From contig NZ_FNZK01000008.1 in NCBI RefSeq assembly GCF_900109225.1, positions 98,817-162,816 on the forward strand: 64,000 nt of DNA. Reading direction: 5' to 3'. This document shows, in pieces, positions 16,424 through 25,499 of the stretch (positions are counted from its first letter, which is position 1; every line of letters starts with the position of its first letter). The DNA comes from Propionispira arboris. GTDB taxonomy: Bacteria; Bacillota; Negativicutes; Selenomonadales; Selenomonadaceae. The position numbers were made by a program, and so were the translations under genes. The notes beneath the pieces were generated by a model, which ran no database searches, was not told the DNA's origin, and saw nothing but the letters and a program-made list of their open reading frames with translations.

Positions 16424-17441
16424 TTTCTACCACCTCGATTCCTACGTTTTTTTGTAATAAATATTGATGTGTTTTCTCAATGTTTTCTGGGGTACCATTT
16501 AATTCAACTGTTAAATGCCCTAATATATCACCCTGCAATTCCGTTACATTTGCAAATAAAATATTGGGCTGTACACTATATTGATAACAAGCTTCACTTA
16601 ATAAAGCCTGCTGAGAATTTTCACCAATGAATTTTAGTTTTAAGACCAGTTTATTTTTATTGCTGAAATCAAGTGTGTTTAATATTACTGGTGGAATTTC
16701 ATCATGTACGATTGTACGAATGAAATTTTTGGTTGTTTGTTGCTGTGGGTTTTCAAAAATATCAAGCAAAGAACCTTCTTCGATAATTTCACCTTTTTCC
16801 ATAACAGCAACACGATTACAGATTTCTCGAATAACATTCATTTCATGGGTGATGATTAAAATCGTAATCTTGTATTTTTTATTGATTTCTTTTAATAGTT
16901 GTAAAATGGAGCCTGTCGTTTGTGGATCAAGTGCCGAGGTTGCTTCATCACATAAGAGAATAAATGGGTTTGTTGCTAAGGCTCTGGCAATGCCGACACG
17001 CTGCTTTTGTCCGCCCGATAGTTCATCTGGATAGGCATCTGCCTTGCTGGCAAGACCGACAAAATTAAGCAGTTCTGTAATCCGTGTATAGATGGTGTTT
17101 TTATCCGTTCCCTCCAATAAAAGTGGAATAGAAACATTTTCAAAAACTGTCTTTGACTCCAGCAGATTAAAATGCTGAAAGATCATCCCGATTTGCTTGC
17201 GCAGCAAACGAAGTTTTTGGGGTGATAAGTTAGAAAGGTTCTGGTCGTTTACGATAACTTCACCGAAGGTGGGTTGTTCCAGATAATTTACCATGCGGAT
17301 CAAGGTGCTTTTTCCGGCACCGCTAAAGCCGATTACACCAAAAATATCACCTTCGTTGATTTTTAAATTGATGTTTTTTAAAGCTTGAATTTCACTGCTA
17401 TTTTTATAAAATATTTTTTGTATATTTTTTAATTCAATCAT
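16380..17441 (-). CDS. metN: methionine ABC transporter ATP-binding protein with NIL domain
   Basis: 353 aa. The start at 17441 (MIELKN) has AAGGAG upstream. The ATPase domain has Walker A GFSGAGKST at 38-46, Q-loop FQHFNLL, signature LSGGQKQR and Walker B ILLCDEATSALDP. The C-terminal part (about 270-345) is the NIL domain, which in MetN binds methionine and inhibits transport when the cell is replete. First gene of the metNIQ-M20 operon. Confidence 0.9.
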   Translation of the reverse strand: MIELKNIQKIFYKNSSEIQALKNINLKINEGDIFGVIGFSGAGKSTLIRMVNYLEQPTFGEVIVNDQNLSNLSPQKLRLLRKQIGMIFQHFNLLESKTVFENVSIPLLLEGTDKNTIYTRITELLNFVGLASKADAYPDELSGGQKQRVGIARALATNPFILLCDEATSALDPQTTGSILQLLKEINKKYKITILIITHEMNVIREICNRVAVMEKGEIIEEGSLLDIFENPQQQTTKNFIRTIVHDEIPPVILNTLDFSNKNKLVLKLKFIGENSQQALLSEACYQYSVQPNILFANVTELQGDILGHLTVELNGTPENIEKTHQYLLQKNVGIEVVENGNHNNCTNNQSDS

Positions 17442-17468
17442 TGTTTCTCCTTGCTGCAATCATAACAT

Positions 17469-17511
17469 AATAAAGTTAATACATATATGTTAAATATGTA
17501 TTAACTTTATT
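17469..17511. promoter_or_regulatory. perfect 18-bp dyad upstream of metNIQ
   Basis: Arms 17469-17486 and 17494-17511 are exact reverse complements around 7 nt. It lies 28 bp upstream of metN, just downstream of a minus-strand TATAAT-like element (17512-17520 region), a place suited to a repressor operator. No S-box or T-box was recognised here. Confidence 0.55.
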
Positions 17512-17560
17512 ATATTATAGCATTAATGAAAATATTGTCAACTGAACTTAAAACAGCAAA

Positions 17561-17601
17561 AAAGTCCTGCAACACCCATATAGAAGGATGCGCAGGACTT
17601 T
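17561..17601 (-). terminator. terminator after the repeat-protein gene
   Basis: Perfect 10-bp stem (17561-17570 with 17592-17601) with an A-run on the plus-strand left side, serving the minus-strand gene that ends at 17611. Confidence 0.75.
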
Positions 17602-17610
17602 GAAATATTT

Positions 17611-18504
17611 TTAAGCGGAAATAGCGAAGGTATGGTTTGCTAGTTTATAAGAGTGTTTTAGCTGATGCTCAATATGCAAACAGCCATCTTTGAATTCCAA
17701 GGATAGTGGAACCGAAAAATAAATATCATCATCCAGTTCACTGCGTTTTTTTAGTGGTGAAAATGTATCGATTTTATCGCCGTTCGCATTGAATACATCA
17801 ATTTGATTTAATGTTTTTAATTTTTTTAATTGATGATTTTCAGTGAATTCAAGTGAATTCGTATCTGCGTGAATGCCGATGCTTAAAGGATCAAACGCAC
17901 GAACCTCACCGATTGGAGTTTTGATTTTTGATGGTTTTGCCGGTTCAATTGATTTTAACGTTCCATCAGGATAAAGTGAGAAGCCAGTTTTGACGACAAA
18001 CGTACCTAAGGCCGTGGTAAGCGTTACCGTTTCACCAGGGAACAAGGTTAAGCTTTTGAGTTTGCTGTCATTATAGAATGTTAAACTGATAATTTTTTTT
18101 ATGAAGGCACCAAAAGCAAAGTTAAATTTGAGCGGTCGGGTTAATTCGCTTTCCATTTCTTCACTCCAGTAGGCAGATAATTTTCCATTTAAGGGAAATA
18201 GTTTTTTTAGCGTACCATTGGGATGAAATAAAAGCAATTCGGCAGGGAAAATACCCAGCGGCGTTTTTATTTTTGTTATTTGATCTAAAGCGATATTTTT
18301 TAGTGTGCCATCTGGATAGAAAATAACGGACGGAATGTGTTTATGACGAACATCATCATAATGATATTGCGGAACAAGATCACCATAGGCGGTATGAATT
18401 GTAGTTTTTTGCTGTACGATACAGCTTTCAAGCTGACCTGCTTTATAATAGCTTGGTGCACAGATATCCAGTAAGGAACCATATTTCGTTTCAATGTTCA
18501 TCAT
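17611..18504 (-). CDS. hypothetical repeat protein
   Basis: 297 aa, not assigned to a family with confidence. A short motif recurs: PDGTLKNI (64-71), PNGTLKKL (95-102), NDSKLKSL (145-152), PDGTLKSI (179-186) and ENHQLKKL (222-229), with a weaker copy near 272. Each is followed by a segment such as KTPLGIF or KTPIGEV. This looks like a beta-strand ladder reminiscent of MORN_2-type repeats. There is no signal peptide or membrane segment. AGGTGG precedes two adjacent ATG codons. It is monocistronic. Confidence 0.7.
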   Translation of the reverse strand: MMNIETKYGSLLDICAPSYYKAGQLESCIVQQKTTIHTAYGDLVPQYHYDDVRHKHIPSVIFYPDGTLKNIALDQITKIKTPLGIFPAELLLFHPNGTLKKLFPLNGKLSAYWSEEMESELTRPLKFNFAFGAFIKKIISLTFYNDSKLKSLTLFPGETVTLTTALGTFVVKTGFSLYPDGTLKSIEPAKPSKIKTPIGEVRAFDPLSIGIHADTNSLEFTENHQLKKLKTLNQIDVFNANGDKIDTFSPLKKRSELDDDIYFSVPLSLEFKDGCLHIEHQLKHSYKLANHTFAISA

Positions 18505-18679
18505 TTATACCACCTAACGTTATATTTTTTGTGCCATGTAAAACCTATCTATTGTAATAAATCCAACTATAATATTTTTATTGTAAAAAGTCAATACAAT
18601 AATGTTCACTATGTATTCTGACAATAGACAAAAATACTAAATAAAGAAGATTTATTGGAAGAAAAGCTGGTTGCGAATA

Positions 18680-18719
18680 AAAAGGTCAATTCACTATTGA
18701 TAGAGTGAACTGACCTTTT
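18680..18719 (-). terminator. terminator after pyridoxamine kinase
   Basis: 16-bp stem with one mismatch (18680-18695 with 18704-18719), an A-run on the left and a T-run on the right. Confidence 0.8.
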
Positions 18720-18731
18720 CTCAAATTTATT

Positions 18732-19583
18732 TTATTTTAACCCTAATGCTTGAGTTAAAGACGGGATATTGGTTTCAAAATTAACGCCAAAACGAAGGTC
18801 TGTCCCGGCTTCTTTTGTCCAGGCAATACTTTTCACAGTAAAGTCTACGGCAATTTGTGCAGCCTTGGCGAGTGGAATATCATTCAAGAGTCCTGATAAT
18901 AAGGCACTGCCAAAGATGTCGCCCGTTCCGTGATAATATCCTTCAACTCGCTCTGCTAAAGCATAACTGATTACACCCGTTTCACTATCGTAAGTCGCTG
19001 CACCCAGTGCAGTATCATCAAAATAAACACCGGTTAATACAACTTGCTTTGGTCCGATTTTTGCCAGTTTTTTCAATAGATTTTCAATATATTCTTTCGT
19101 ATAAGGACCTTCTTTATAGTCTTCATTCAACATTAAAACAGCTTCTGTAATATTTGGTACAATAACGTCAGCTTTTGAACATAGTTTTTTCATGCCGGCA
19201 GGAAAAGTTTTTGGAAAAGACTGATACAAAACGCCATTATCTGCCATTACAGGGTCTACTAAAATGAGACTATGGTCATTTTTGAAATCATCAAAAAAAG
19301 TGGAAACAAGTTCTAGTTGTTCAAAAGAGCCTAAATAACCGGTATAGATTGAATCAAATTCTATGTTTAACGTTTTCCAATGATCAGCAATGGGTTGAAC
19401 ATCCGTTGTTAAATCTCGATATGTAAATCCGGTAAATCCACCTGTGTGGGTTGATAATACTGCAGTTGGAATAACACTGCATTCCACACCGGCTGCTGAG
19501 ATAATCGGTAATGCCACGGTCAAAGAGCATTTACCGAAACAAGAAATATCATGAATAGCGGCTACGCGTTTTTGTTTTAACAT
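18732..19583 (-). CDS. pdxY: pyridoxamine kinase (PfkB/ribokinase-like)
   Basis: 283 aa. Phosphorylates pyridoxal/pyridoxamine/pyridoxine to the 5'-phosphate in the vitamin B6 salvage pathway. Seen: N-terminal AAIHDISCFGKCSLTVALPI with the substrate-pocket Ser/Cys region, TGYLGS, the DPVMADNG loop, and the anion-hole/catalytic GTGDIFGSALLSGLL near the C-terminus. A GGAGG site precedes the ATG at 19583. Monocistronic. Confidence 0.85.
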   Translation of the reverse strand: MLKQKRVAAIHDISCFGKCSLTVALPIISAAGVECSVIPTAVLSTHTGGFTGFTYRDLTTDVQPIADHWKTLNIEFDSIYTGYLGSFEQLELVSTFFDDFKNDHSLILVDPVMADNGVLYQSFPKTFPAGMKKLCSKADVIVPNITEAVLMLNEDYKEGPYTKEYIENLLKKLAKIGPKQVVLTGVYFDDTALGAATYDSETGVISYALAERVEGYYHGTGDIFGSALLSGLLNDIPLAKAAQIAVDFTVKSIAWTKEAGTDLRFGVNFETNIPSLTQALGLK

Positions 19584-19882
19584 AATTCACTTTCCTCCTA
19601 AAGACATACTATTGTTTTGCGGATACTGTTTTTATTTTAGGGAGGAAAAGACAGACTGTCAATGTGTAAACAAGGATTGTATTGATACAATTTGAATAAT
19701 ATTTTTTTTACGATCTGATTACAGGCTATGATGAAACAGGTGAAACTTTGCAATAATTTACGCAATGATAAAGAATACTCATAACCAATGGACATCAATT
19801 TTATACAGATAATGCATTTGAAATATTAATGATTAGCTGATAGTATAGTAAATATAAATTATGGATTGAAGATGATAAGTAA
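19584..19882. promoter_or_regulatory. divergent upstream region with a small palindrome
   Basis: 299 bp between pyridoxamine kinase and the MFS gene. A perfect 16-bp palindrome (7-bp arms at 19676-19682 and 19685-19691) may be an operator. Nothing else recognisable was seen. Confidence 0.3.
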
Positions 19883-21100
19883 ATGAGTCAATATATTGTA
19901 ACAAATAGTCGGCAATACTGGAAAACGAATATTGCTTTATTTTTAGGGAGTTTTGTTACATTTGCTTTATTGTATTGCGTACAGCCGCTGATACCGATTT
20001 TTTCGCAGGAATTTATGATTTCACCAGCACAGGCGAGTCTGACGGTTTCTGTTGCAACCGCAGGACTCGCCATTTCAATGCTGTTTATGTCATGGCTATC
20101 CGATAAAAAAGGCAGAAAATTTATTATGACAATTGCGCTTACTGGAGCGAGTTTTTGCACGTTTTTATCGGTGCTGATGCCAAATTTTTATTTCTTATTG
20201 TTGATGCGAACGCTTGCGGGTATTATGCTAGCTGGTTTTCCGGCTATTGCGATGGCTTATATTAACGAAGAATTTGAGCCTGGTCATGTGGGACTGGTTA
20301 TGGGAATCTATGTGAGCGGAAATTCAGTGGGGGGATTGCTGGGAAGATTGCTTACAAGCGTTCTTACGGATTTTTTTTATTGGCAGGTTGCGATTGCGTT
20401 TTTAAGTGTACTTAGTTTGCTCATTAGCGGCTGGTTTTTTTTGAATCTACCGGAATCTAAACATTTTACCGTAAGGCAACAGTCTTTTTCCCATATGATC
20501 GTTTCACTTAAAAGTCATTTGAGCAATAAAAGATTAGTTTCGCTATACAGCATTGGTTTTATTATTATGGGGTCTTTTGTGGCTTTATATAATTACATCA
20601 GCTATCCACTTATGGCACCACCCTATAATTTTAGCCAGACGGTTGTCGGCTGTTTGTTTTTTGTTTACTTAATCGGAACGTTTAGTTCCACTTTTATGGG
20701 GAATCTGGCAGACCGTTATGGAAATGGGATGATTTTGGGTATTGGCTTATGCTGCATGCTGCTTGGCGCTTCTTTGACTTTAGCAGTCAGTATTTATACG
20801 AAAGCAGTGGGGTTAGCGGTCTTTACGTTCGGGTTTTTCGGAGCTCATTCTGTGGCGAGCAGCTGGGTGGCAAAATCCGTAACAACAAACCGTTCGCAGG
20901 CATCGGCGTTATATTTACTTTTTTATTATATTGGATCTAGCATCTTAGGAGCCACTGGCGGCAGCTTTTTGTTGTGGCGAGGCTGGACTGGTGTTGTGAT
21001 ATTGATTACTGGTATTTTATCGTTGGGAATTCTCATCAACATTCAGTTATGCTGGCAGGAACGAGTGCAAGTTCAGCAGCCTGATCACGAAAAAATATAA
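19883..21100 (+). CDS. MFS transporter (YnfM-like)
   Basis: 405 aa with about 12 hydrophobic segments. The conserved loop 2-3 motif is seen as SDKKGRKFIM, and LMRTLAGIMLAGFPAIAMAYINEEF resembles YnfM/inner-membrane drug-resistance type carriers. Substrate unknown. The start at 19883 has no strong ribosome site. Monocistronic, ending at a terminator. Confidence 0.75.
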   Translation: MSQYIVTNSRQYWKTNIALFLGSFVTFALLYCVQPLIPIFSQEFMISPAQASLTVSVATAGLAISMLFMSWLSDKKGRKFIMTIALTGASFCTFLSVLMPNFYFLLLMRTLAGIMLAGFPAIAMAYINEEFEPGHVGLVMGIYVSGNSVGGLLGRLLTSVLTDFFYWQVAIAFLSVLSLLISGWFFLNLPESKHFTVRQQSFSHMIVSLKSHLSNKRLVSLYSIGFIIMGSFVALYNYISYPLMAPPYNFSQTVVGCLFFVYLIGTFSSTFMGNLADRYGNGMILGIGLCCMLLGASLTLAVSIYTKAVGLAVFTFGFFGAHSVASSWVAKSVTTNRSQASALYLLFYYIGSSILGATGGSFLLWRGWTGVVILITGILSLGILINIQLCWQERVQVQQPDHEKI

Positions 21101-21103
21101 CAG

Positions 21104-21162
21104 AAACAGCCATAAAGCCGTTGCGGCAAGAATCTTTTGCAACGACTCTGTGGCTGTTTTAC
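21104..21162 (+). terminator. terminator after MFS gene
   Basis: Outer stem AAACAGCCA (21104-21112) pairs with 21151-21159. An inner GTTGC/GCAAC pairing and a following T-run are present. Confidence 0.7.
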
Positions 21163-21448
21163 ATTTCGCTGTGGCAGATACTAAATACTAACGTGAAAGT
21201 TTTAATGGAGGACAAAAACTTTTTAATATTTACTATTTATAAGCAGGAAATTTTCTTGTTTTGTAGAAAAATAAATAATGTATAATGGGAATTTTGTCGT
21301 ATCATATCAAAATTATTTTCGTAAATTGGTTTTTATTGGTAGATATTAGACAGAATTTTTGGAATATATAGTATAATTTTATAAAAATTCAAAAGAAGGA
21401 GGCTTGTTTTGAAGCGATAAGGCAGGTGAGTTACGGGGGGCGTATTTT
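21163..21448 (+). other. AT-rich leader of the chemoreceptor gene
   Basis: 286 bp without a gene. TATAAT hexamers occur near 21280 and 21371, with only weak -35 partners. Two ribosome-like sites (GAAGGAGG near 21396 and GGGGGG before the gene) are present; the first precedes only a three-codon frame. No sigma-28 promoter or riboswitch was recognised. Confidence 0.3.
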
Positions 21449-23464
21449 ATGTTAAAAAATTTTCGTAAGACAAAAAGCGTGGAAAAAAGTTTGGTTACAG
21501 TTATCTTATTGATTGCTTTTGTGCCAGGAATTCTAGTTGGAATCGGGTCTTATTTTAAGGCAGCGGAAGCTTTAGAAGCAGAAAATGCTACAGCAAAACA
21601 ATATCAAGTTGGTCAAGCCGCTGATAAACTGGATCAATATCTTACGGATGGGGTGGCTGTGATTGCTTCAGCCGCTAAAAATCCTGTTTTTCAAGCAGGA
21701 AAAAATCCTCAAGATCGCATTGAAGTTTTAAAGTCGATTTATGAAGGTACGGGCATGTTTGAATTAGTCCTCTGGGCAGACGAAAAAGGTTTTGTGGATG
21801 GGCAGACATTTCCATATACAGATTTTGGCGGTAAAAAAGATTTTACGGACCGGCAGTGGTGGCGAGATGTTTCAACACAAAAGAAACCATTGATTTCGGA
21901 TACATATGTTTCTGCTTTTACCAACCAGGCAACCGCACCAATTGTTGCTCCGGTCATGGATAAAAATGGAACAACAGTTGGTTATGTGCTCGGAAATTTG
22001 AAACTGGAAAATGTTACGACATTGGCGCAACAGCTCAATGATGGTAATACAGGCAAAGGTATTGTTCTTGATAAAAATTTTTTTTATCTAACGGATAGTC
22101 GTGATGAAGCGAAAGGGAAAAAACATGATCCGTTTGATAATGAAGCCATTTTGCCAATTATTAAAGCAGGAGAAAAGAAAGTTTTTGACAGCAAAGACGG
22201 AAATGAGAATCTTTATATATCGTATACGCCTGTAGGAAATACAGGGTGGTCTATTTTATCAGAGCAAAAGAAAGAAGAAGCACTGGAAACAATTGGTAAA
22301 CTACGGACGACGGTTATTTATTCTACGGGGCTTACTGCTTTGGTTTTAGGGGCAGTATTTGGCTTTATCGGTTTAGTGATGATTCGGCGCCGCTTGATTA
22401 CGCCGATTAAAGATTTGGCCGCAGAAGCTGAGCGTGTGGCGCAAGGCGATTTGAGTCATGAAATTACCATGAATACAGATGATGAAGTGGGGCAATTGGC
22501 GAATTCTTTTCGGGCGATGGTCGGAAACCTTAAAGGATTAATCCATCAGATTGAAGATAATGCCAAAGCGGTTTCTGCCGCGGCGGAAGAGCTCAATGCA
22601 AATGCGGAATATTCAGCCCAGGCAGCCAGTCAGGTTTCGGCGGCATCGCTTGAGGTTGCGAATGAAAGTGAAAAGGAAGTCACTTCTGTAAAAAGAACCA
22701 CGGTAGCAGTTGAACAGATTTCAACAAATATTCAACAAGTAGCCAATAATTCACAAAAAGTAACAGAAATGTCGAATGAGACAACATTGGCTGCGCAAAA
22801 TGGCAGTAAGGCAATTGATACGGCCATTACCCAAATGAAGAATATTGAAAATACGGTGTATGAATCGGCAAAGGTTGTCACAAATTTGGGAGATCGTTCT
22901 AAAGAAGTAGGGCAAATTATTGATACAATCAGCGGAATTGCCAGTCAAACCAATCTATTGGCATTAAATGCAGCGATTGAAGCAGCTCGTGCTGGCGAAC
23001 AGGGACGTGGTTTTGCTGTTGTAGCTGAAGAAGTAAGAAAACTAGCTGAACAATCACAACAGGCTTCAAAGCAGATTGAAATATTGATTGGTGAGATACA
23101 AAACGAAACAGCACAGGCTGTAAGCGCAATGAATACAGGTACGAAAGAAGTCAATCTTGGGACAGAAGTTGTGACAACGGCTGGTAAAACATTTAAAGAA
23201 ATTGAGCAGCTGATTCAGCAGGTTACCTTACAAGTGAAAGAAACGTCCAATTCGATTCAACAAATGGCGACAGGAAGTCAACAAATTGTTGGATTGATGC
23301 GTGAAATTGATACATTTAGCCGCAATACTTCCGAACATAGTCAAACTGTTACCTCCGCGATGGAAGAACAGTCGGCGGCTATTGCAGAAATTTCTACATC
23401 AAGCCAGGGGCTGGCCACTTTAGCACAAAAGCTGGAAGAAACTTTGACAAAATTTCATATCTAA
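21449..23464 (+). CDS. methyl-accepting chemotaxis protein (dCache sensor)
   Basis: 671 aa. A first membrane helix (about 17-37), an extracytoplasmic double-Cache sensor (about 40-280), a second helix (about 288-308), HAMP (about 310-365), and a long signalling domain with hairpin tip [20 protein letters not shown] near residue 495. There is no C-terminal pentapeptide for CheR/CheB binding. The sensor probably binds an amino acid or carboxylate as many dCache domains do, but this is not readable from sequence. Monocistronic. Confidence 0.9.
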   Translation: MLKNFRKTKSVEKSLVTVILLIAFVPGILVGIGSYFKAAEALEAENATAKQYQVGQAADKLDQYLTDGVAVIASAAKNPVFQAGKNPQDRIEVLKSIYEGTGMFELVLWADEKGFVDGQTFPYTDFGGKKDFTDRQWWRDVSTQKKPLISDTYVSAFTNQATAPIVAPVMDKNGTTVGYVLGNLKLENVTTLAQQLNDGNTGKGIVLDKNFFYLTDSRDEAKGKKHDPFDNEAILPIIKAGEKKVFDSKDGNENLYISYTPVGNTGWSILSEQKKEEALETIGKLRTTVIYSTGLTALVLGAVFGFIGLVMIRRRLITPIKDLAAEAERVAQGDLSHEITMNTDDEVGQLANSFRAMVGNLKGLIHQIEDNAKAVSAAAEELNANAEYSAQAASQVSAASLEVANESEKEVTSVKRTTVAVEQISTNIQQVANNSQKVTEMSNETTLAAQNGSKAIDTAITQMKNIENTVYESAKVVTNLGDRSKEVGQIIDTISGIASQTNLLALNAAIEAARAGEQGRGFAVVAEEVRKLAEQSQQASKQIEILIGEIQNETAQAVSAMNTGTKEVNLGTEVVTTAGKTFKEIEQLIQQVTLQVKETSNSIQQMATGSQQIVGLMREIDTFSRNTSEHSQTVTSAMEEQSAAIAEISTSSQGLATLAQKLEETLTKFHI

Positions 23465-23578
23465 AGATGCTCTGGTGCCTTTGTGAATTTTACGGGATAA
23501 ATATTTCCGGAAAAACCATGTTGACAAGGTGACATACTATGTAATATACTAAATCTAATAGTTGATCAGTATAACTGA

Positions 23579-23618
23579 AGACTAAACGTGTTCTTACGGA
23601 ATACGCTTAGTCTTTTTC
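23579..23618 (+). terminator. terminator after chemoreceptor gene
   Basis: 11-bp stem with one mismatch (23579-23589 with 23603-23613) followed by a T-run. Confidence 0.75.
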
Positions 23619-23663
23619 GTTTTCATAAAGCAGGATCTTTTATAAGAATAGGAGGGATAAGCG

Positions 23664-23972
23664 ATGTTGAATATTATGGTAATTGGTGCGGATCATCTAG
23701 GTAATATTGAGAAAAATTTAGCGACGTATAGTGCAGCGAAAATCAGCCATGTAAGTGGTCGTGCAACATTGGATCAAAAAATTGCCATTCCCCAGACAGC
23801 AGGACTGGTGGTTATTCTTACGGACTGTGTGAACCATGGCACAGCAAGACGAGCGAAAGCCGTAGCGAAAGCACAAGGGATACCGGCTATCTTCAGTAAA
23901 CGTTCTTGGTGTTGGCTGGAAAAAAAGCTTCTTGCGTCAGGCTTTGAAAGACAAAAGTCAGAATTTTTGTGA
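23664..23972 (+). CDS. DUF2325 domain protein
   Basis: 102 aa, covering the whole DUF2325 domain. Landmarks are the N-terminal VIGADHLGNIEKNL, CVNHGTARRAKAVAKAQGIP and SKRSWCWLEKKL. Function unknown; family members often carry conserved Cys/His residues. A strong GGAGGG site precedes the ATG. Confidence 0.75.
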   Translation: MLNIMVIGADHLGNIEKNLATYSAAKISHVSGRATLDQKIAIPQTAGLVVILTDCVNHGTARRAKAVAKAQGIPAIFSKRSWCWLEKKLLASGFERQKSEFL

Positions 23973-24000
23973 GGTGTATTTCTATTTTATATAGTACGAA

Positions 24001-24055
24001 AAAATTCCTATTCGACTGACATGAAGTTTTCATGTAGCGAATAGGAATTTTTTTT
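24001..24055. terminator. bidirectional terminator
   Basis: Perfect 14-bp outer stem (24001-24014 with 24038-24051) and an inner ACATGAA/TTCATGT stem, between convergent DUF2325 and HxlR genes. Confidence 0.85.
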
Positions 24056-24062
24056 ACAAATA

Positions 24063-24386
24063 TTAAGGTGGATCTAAAGTGATCCAATTTTCTGCCCATT
24101 TTTGGATTTCATCTAGTGCGGGTTGCAGCGCTTTTCCTTTTTCCGTGAGGCAATACTCAATCCTTACGGGTGTTTCAGGATAGACATTGCGGACAATAAT
24201 GCCTAAACGTTCTAATTCTTTAAACCGATCCGCCAAAACTTTGGCACTCATATGTGGAATGATTTCTGATAAAGCAGAGAAACGTTTTGGACCATCTAAG
24301 AGCGAGCGGATGATGAGTCCTGTCCATTTTTTGCCTAATAATTCAAAAGCAATTTCATAACGAGGACATAATGAAAATTTAATCAT
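24063..24386 (-). CDS. HxlR-family transcriptional regulator
   Basis: 107 aa winged helix-turn-helix of the HxlR family. The start at 24386 (MIKFSLCPRYE) gives the standard family length and has TAGGAG upstream. The N-terminal Cys in FSLCPRYE is at the position used for redox or electrophile sensing in several HxlR proteins. It is divergent from the DoxX gene and probably controls it through the dyad at 24414-24444. Confidence 0.85.
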   Translation of the reverse strand: MIKFSLCPRYEIAFELLGKKWTGLIIRSLLDGPKRFSALSEIIPHMSAKVLADRFKELERLGIIVRNVYPETPVRIEYCLTEKGKALQPALDEIQKWAENWITLDPP

Positions 24387-24413
24387 AATATATTCAACTC
24401 CTAATTTTATTTT

Positions 24414-24454
24414 ACCATACTTACTTGACAAAAGTAAGTATGGTATTGTATTAT
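24414..24454 (+). promoter_or_regulatory. doxX promoter with HxlR operator
   Basis: A perfect 13-bp inverted repeat (24414-24426 and 24432-24444, 5-nt centre) overlaps TTGACA (24425-24430), which is 18 nt from TATTAT (24449-24454). A repressor bound here would block RNA polymerase. Confidence 0.65.
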
Positions 24455-24524
24455 ATGTTACATAAAGTAACTAGATTATAAAAAGTAATTTAAATTTTAT
24501 AAATAAAAAAAAGAGGTGTTTCTT

Positions 24525-24920
24525 ATGACAAATAAATATAATGAATGGAGTATGCTGCTCTTGCGTTTGATTTTAGGAATTACATTTTTTGCCCATGGTT
24601 TACAAAAAATTTCTGGCTTTGATGGGATTGCCCAATTTTTTGGATCGCTTGGTTTACCGCCATTTTTACCTTACTTTGTAACCGCGATTGAAACCGGTGG
24701 TGGGTTGTTCTTACTTTTGGGGTTTTTGACGAGACTAGCAGCGGCTGGTATTAGTGCCGTGATGCTTGGTGCCATATTTACCGTGAAACTGGATAAAGGT
24801 TTTATTGGTGGCTATGAATCAGAAGTTATGTTATTGGCGGTTGCCATTGCCTTGATTATTTCGGGTAGTCATCTTTTCGCTTTAGACAATATATGGCAGA
24901 AAAAGTCTTCCGCCAAATAA
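24525..24920 (+). CDS. DoxX family membrane protein
   Basis: 131 aa with four hydrophobic segments, of the DoxX/YphA family. LLRLILGITFFAHGLQKI and GGLFLLLGFLTRLAA are typical. The ATG at 24525 is preceded by AGAGGTG; an in-frame GTG at 24516 lies within that site. DoxX proteins are linked to redox and thiol stress in some bacteria; here it pairs with a Cys-containing HxlR regulator, which fits that theme. Confidence 0.8.
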   Translation: MTNKYNEWSMLLLRLILGITFFAHGLQKISGFDGIAQFFGSLGLPPFLPYFVTAIETGGGLFLLLGFLTRLAAAGISAVMLGAIFTVKLDKGFIGGYESEVMLLAVAIALIISGSHLFALDNIWQKKSSAK

Positions 24921-24977
24921 AATTTGCTTACATTAAGCATCTTCAAAATGTAAAAACATGGAGGAGATGCTTTTTCG

Positions 24978-25006
24978 TTGACTTTATAGTTTACCAGGTA
25001 TATAAT
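24978..25006 (+). promoter_or_regulatory. marR promoter with operator in the spacer
   Basis: TTGACT (24978-24983), 17 nt, TATAAT (25001-25006). The spacer contains TTTACCAGGTA (24990-25000), the same core found upstream of emrA at 25514-25526. Confidence 0.7.
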
Positions 25007-25048
25007 AAAAATCTCAAATACGTAAAGCAATAGAAGGAGCTTTCTGCG

Positions 25049-25495
25049 ATGCGACAAAGTGAACAGATTTTTAACATATTACATAGAATTATTCATAAAT
25101 CATCAATTTTAATGGCACAGCCACGACCATTTGGCACGGATGATTTGTTGTATTCTTCGGAGATTCATATGATTGATGTCATTGGCAGACAGCCAGGTAT
25201 TTGTGTCACCGAAATTGCTAATAAACTGGATATTACAAAAGGTGCAGTGCCGAAGATTATTCGTAAGCTTCTACACAAAGATATGATTTATCGCTATCAG
25301 GCAATGGAAAATAAAAAAATGGTTTTATTTAACCTGACGGATAAAGGTGAAATTGCTTTTCAGGCACATGCAGCATTTCATGAAGAGTTGGATCAAAATA
25401 TTATTCAAAAATTTGACGTGATGCCCGAAAAAGAGTGTCAACAATTTAAAGACATCATGCACGACATAGAAAGTTACATTGATAAAATGAAATAA
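25049..25495 (+). CDS. MarR-family transcriptional regulator of the emrAB operon
   Basis: 148 aa with the MarR winged helix (GICVTEIANKLDITKGAVPKIIRKL, then the wing YRYQAMENKKMVLFNLTDKG). AAGGAGC precedes the ATG. It is followed directly by the HlyD-type adaptor and EmrB-type exporter genes, the usual layout for a MarR repressor of multidrug efflux. It probably binds TTTACCAGGTA(AA) in its own promoter and before emrA. Confidence 0.85.
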   Translation: MRQSEQIFNILHRIIHKSSILMAQPRPFGTDDLLYSSEIHMIDVIGRQPGICVTEIANKLDITKGAVPKIIRKLLHKDMIYRYQAMENKKMVLFNLTDKGEIAFQAHAAFHEELDQNIIQKFDVMPEKECQQFKDIMHDIESYIDKMK

Positions 25496-25499
25496 ATTT

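Noticed and set aside
17442..17560. Searched for an S-box or T-box before metNIQ
   Set aside because: No conserved riboswitch or T-box sequence blocks are present; only the protein-type dyad is seen.
21382..21420. Possible sigma-28 promoter (TAAA ... GCGATAA) before the chemoreceptor gene
   Set aside because: The spacer is about 27 nt instead of 15.
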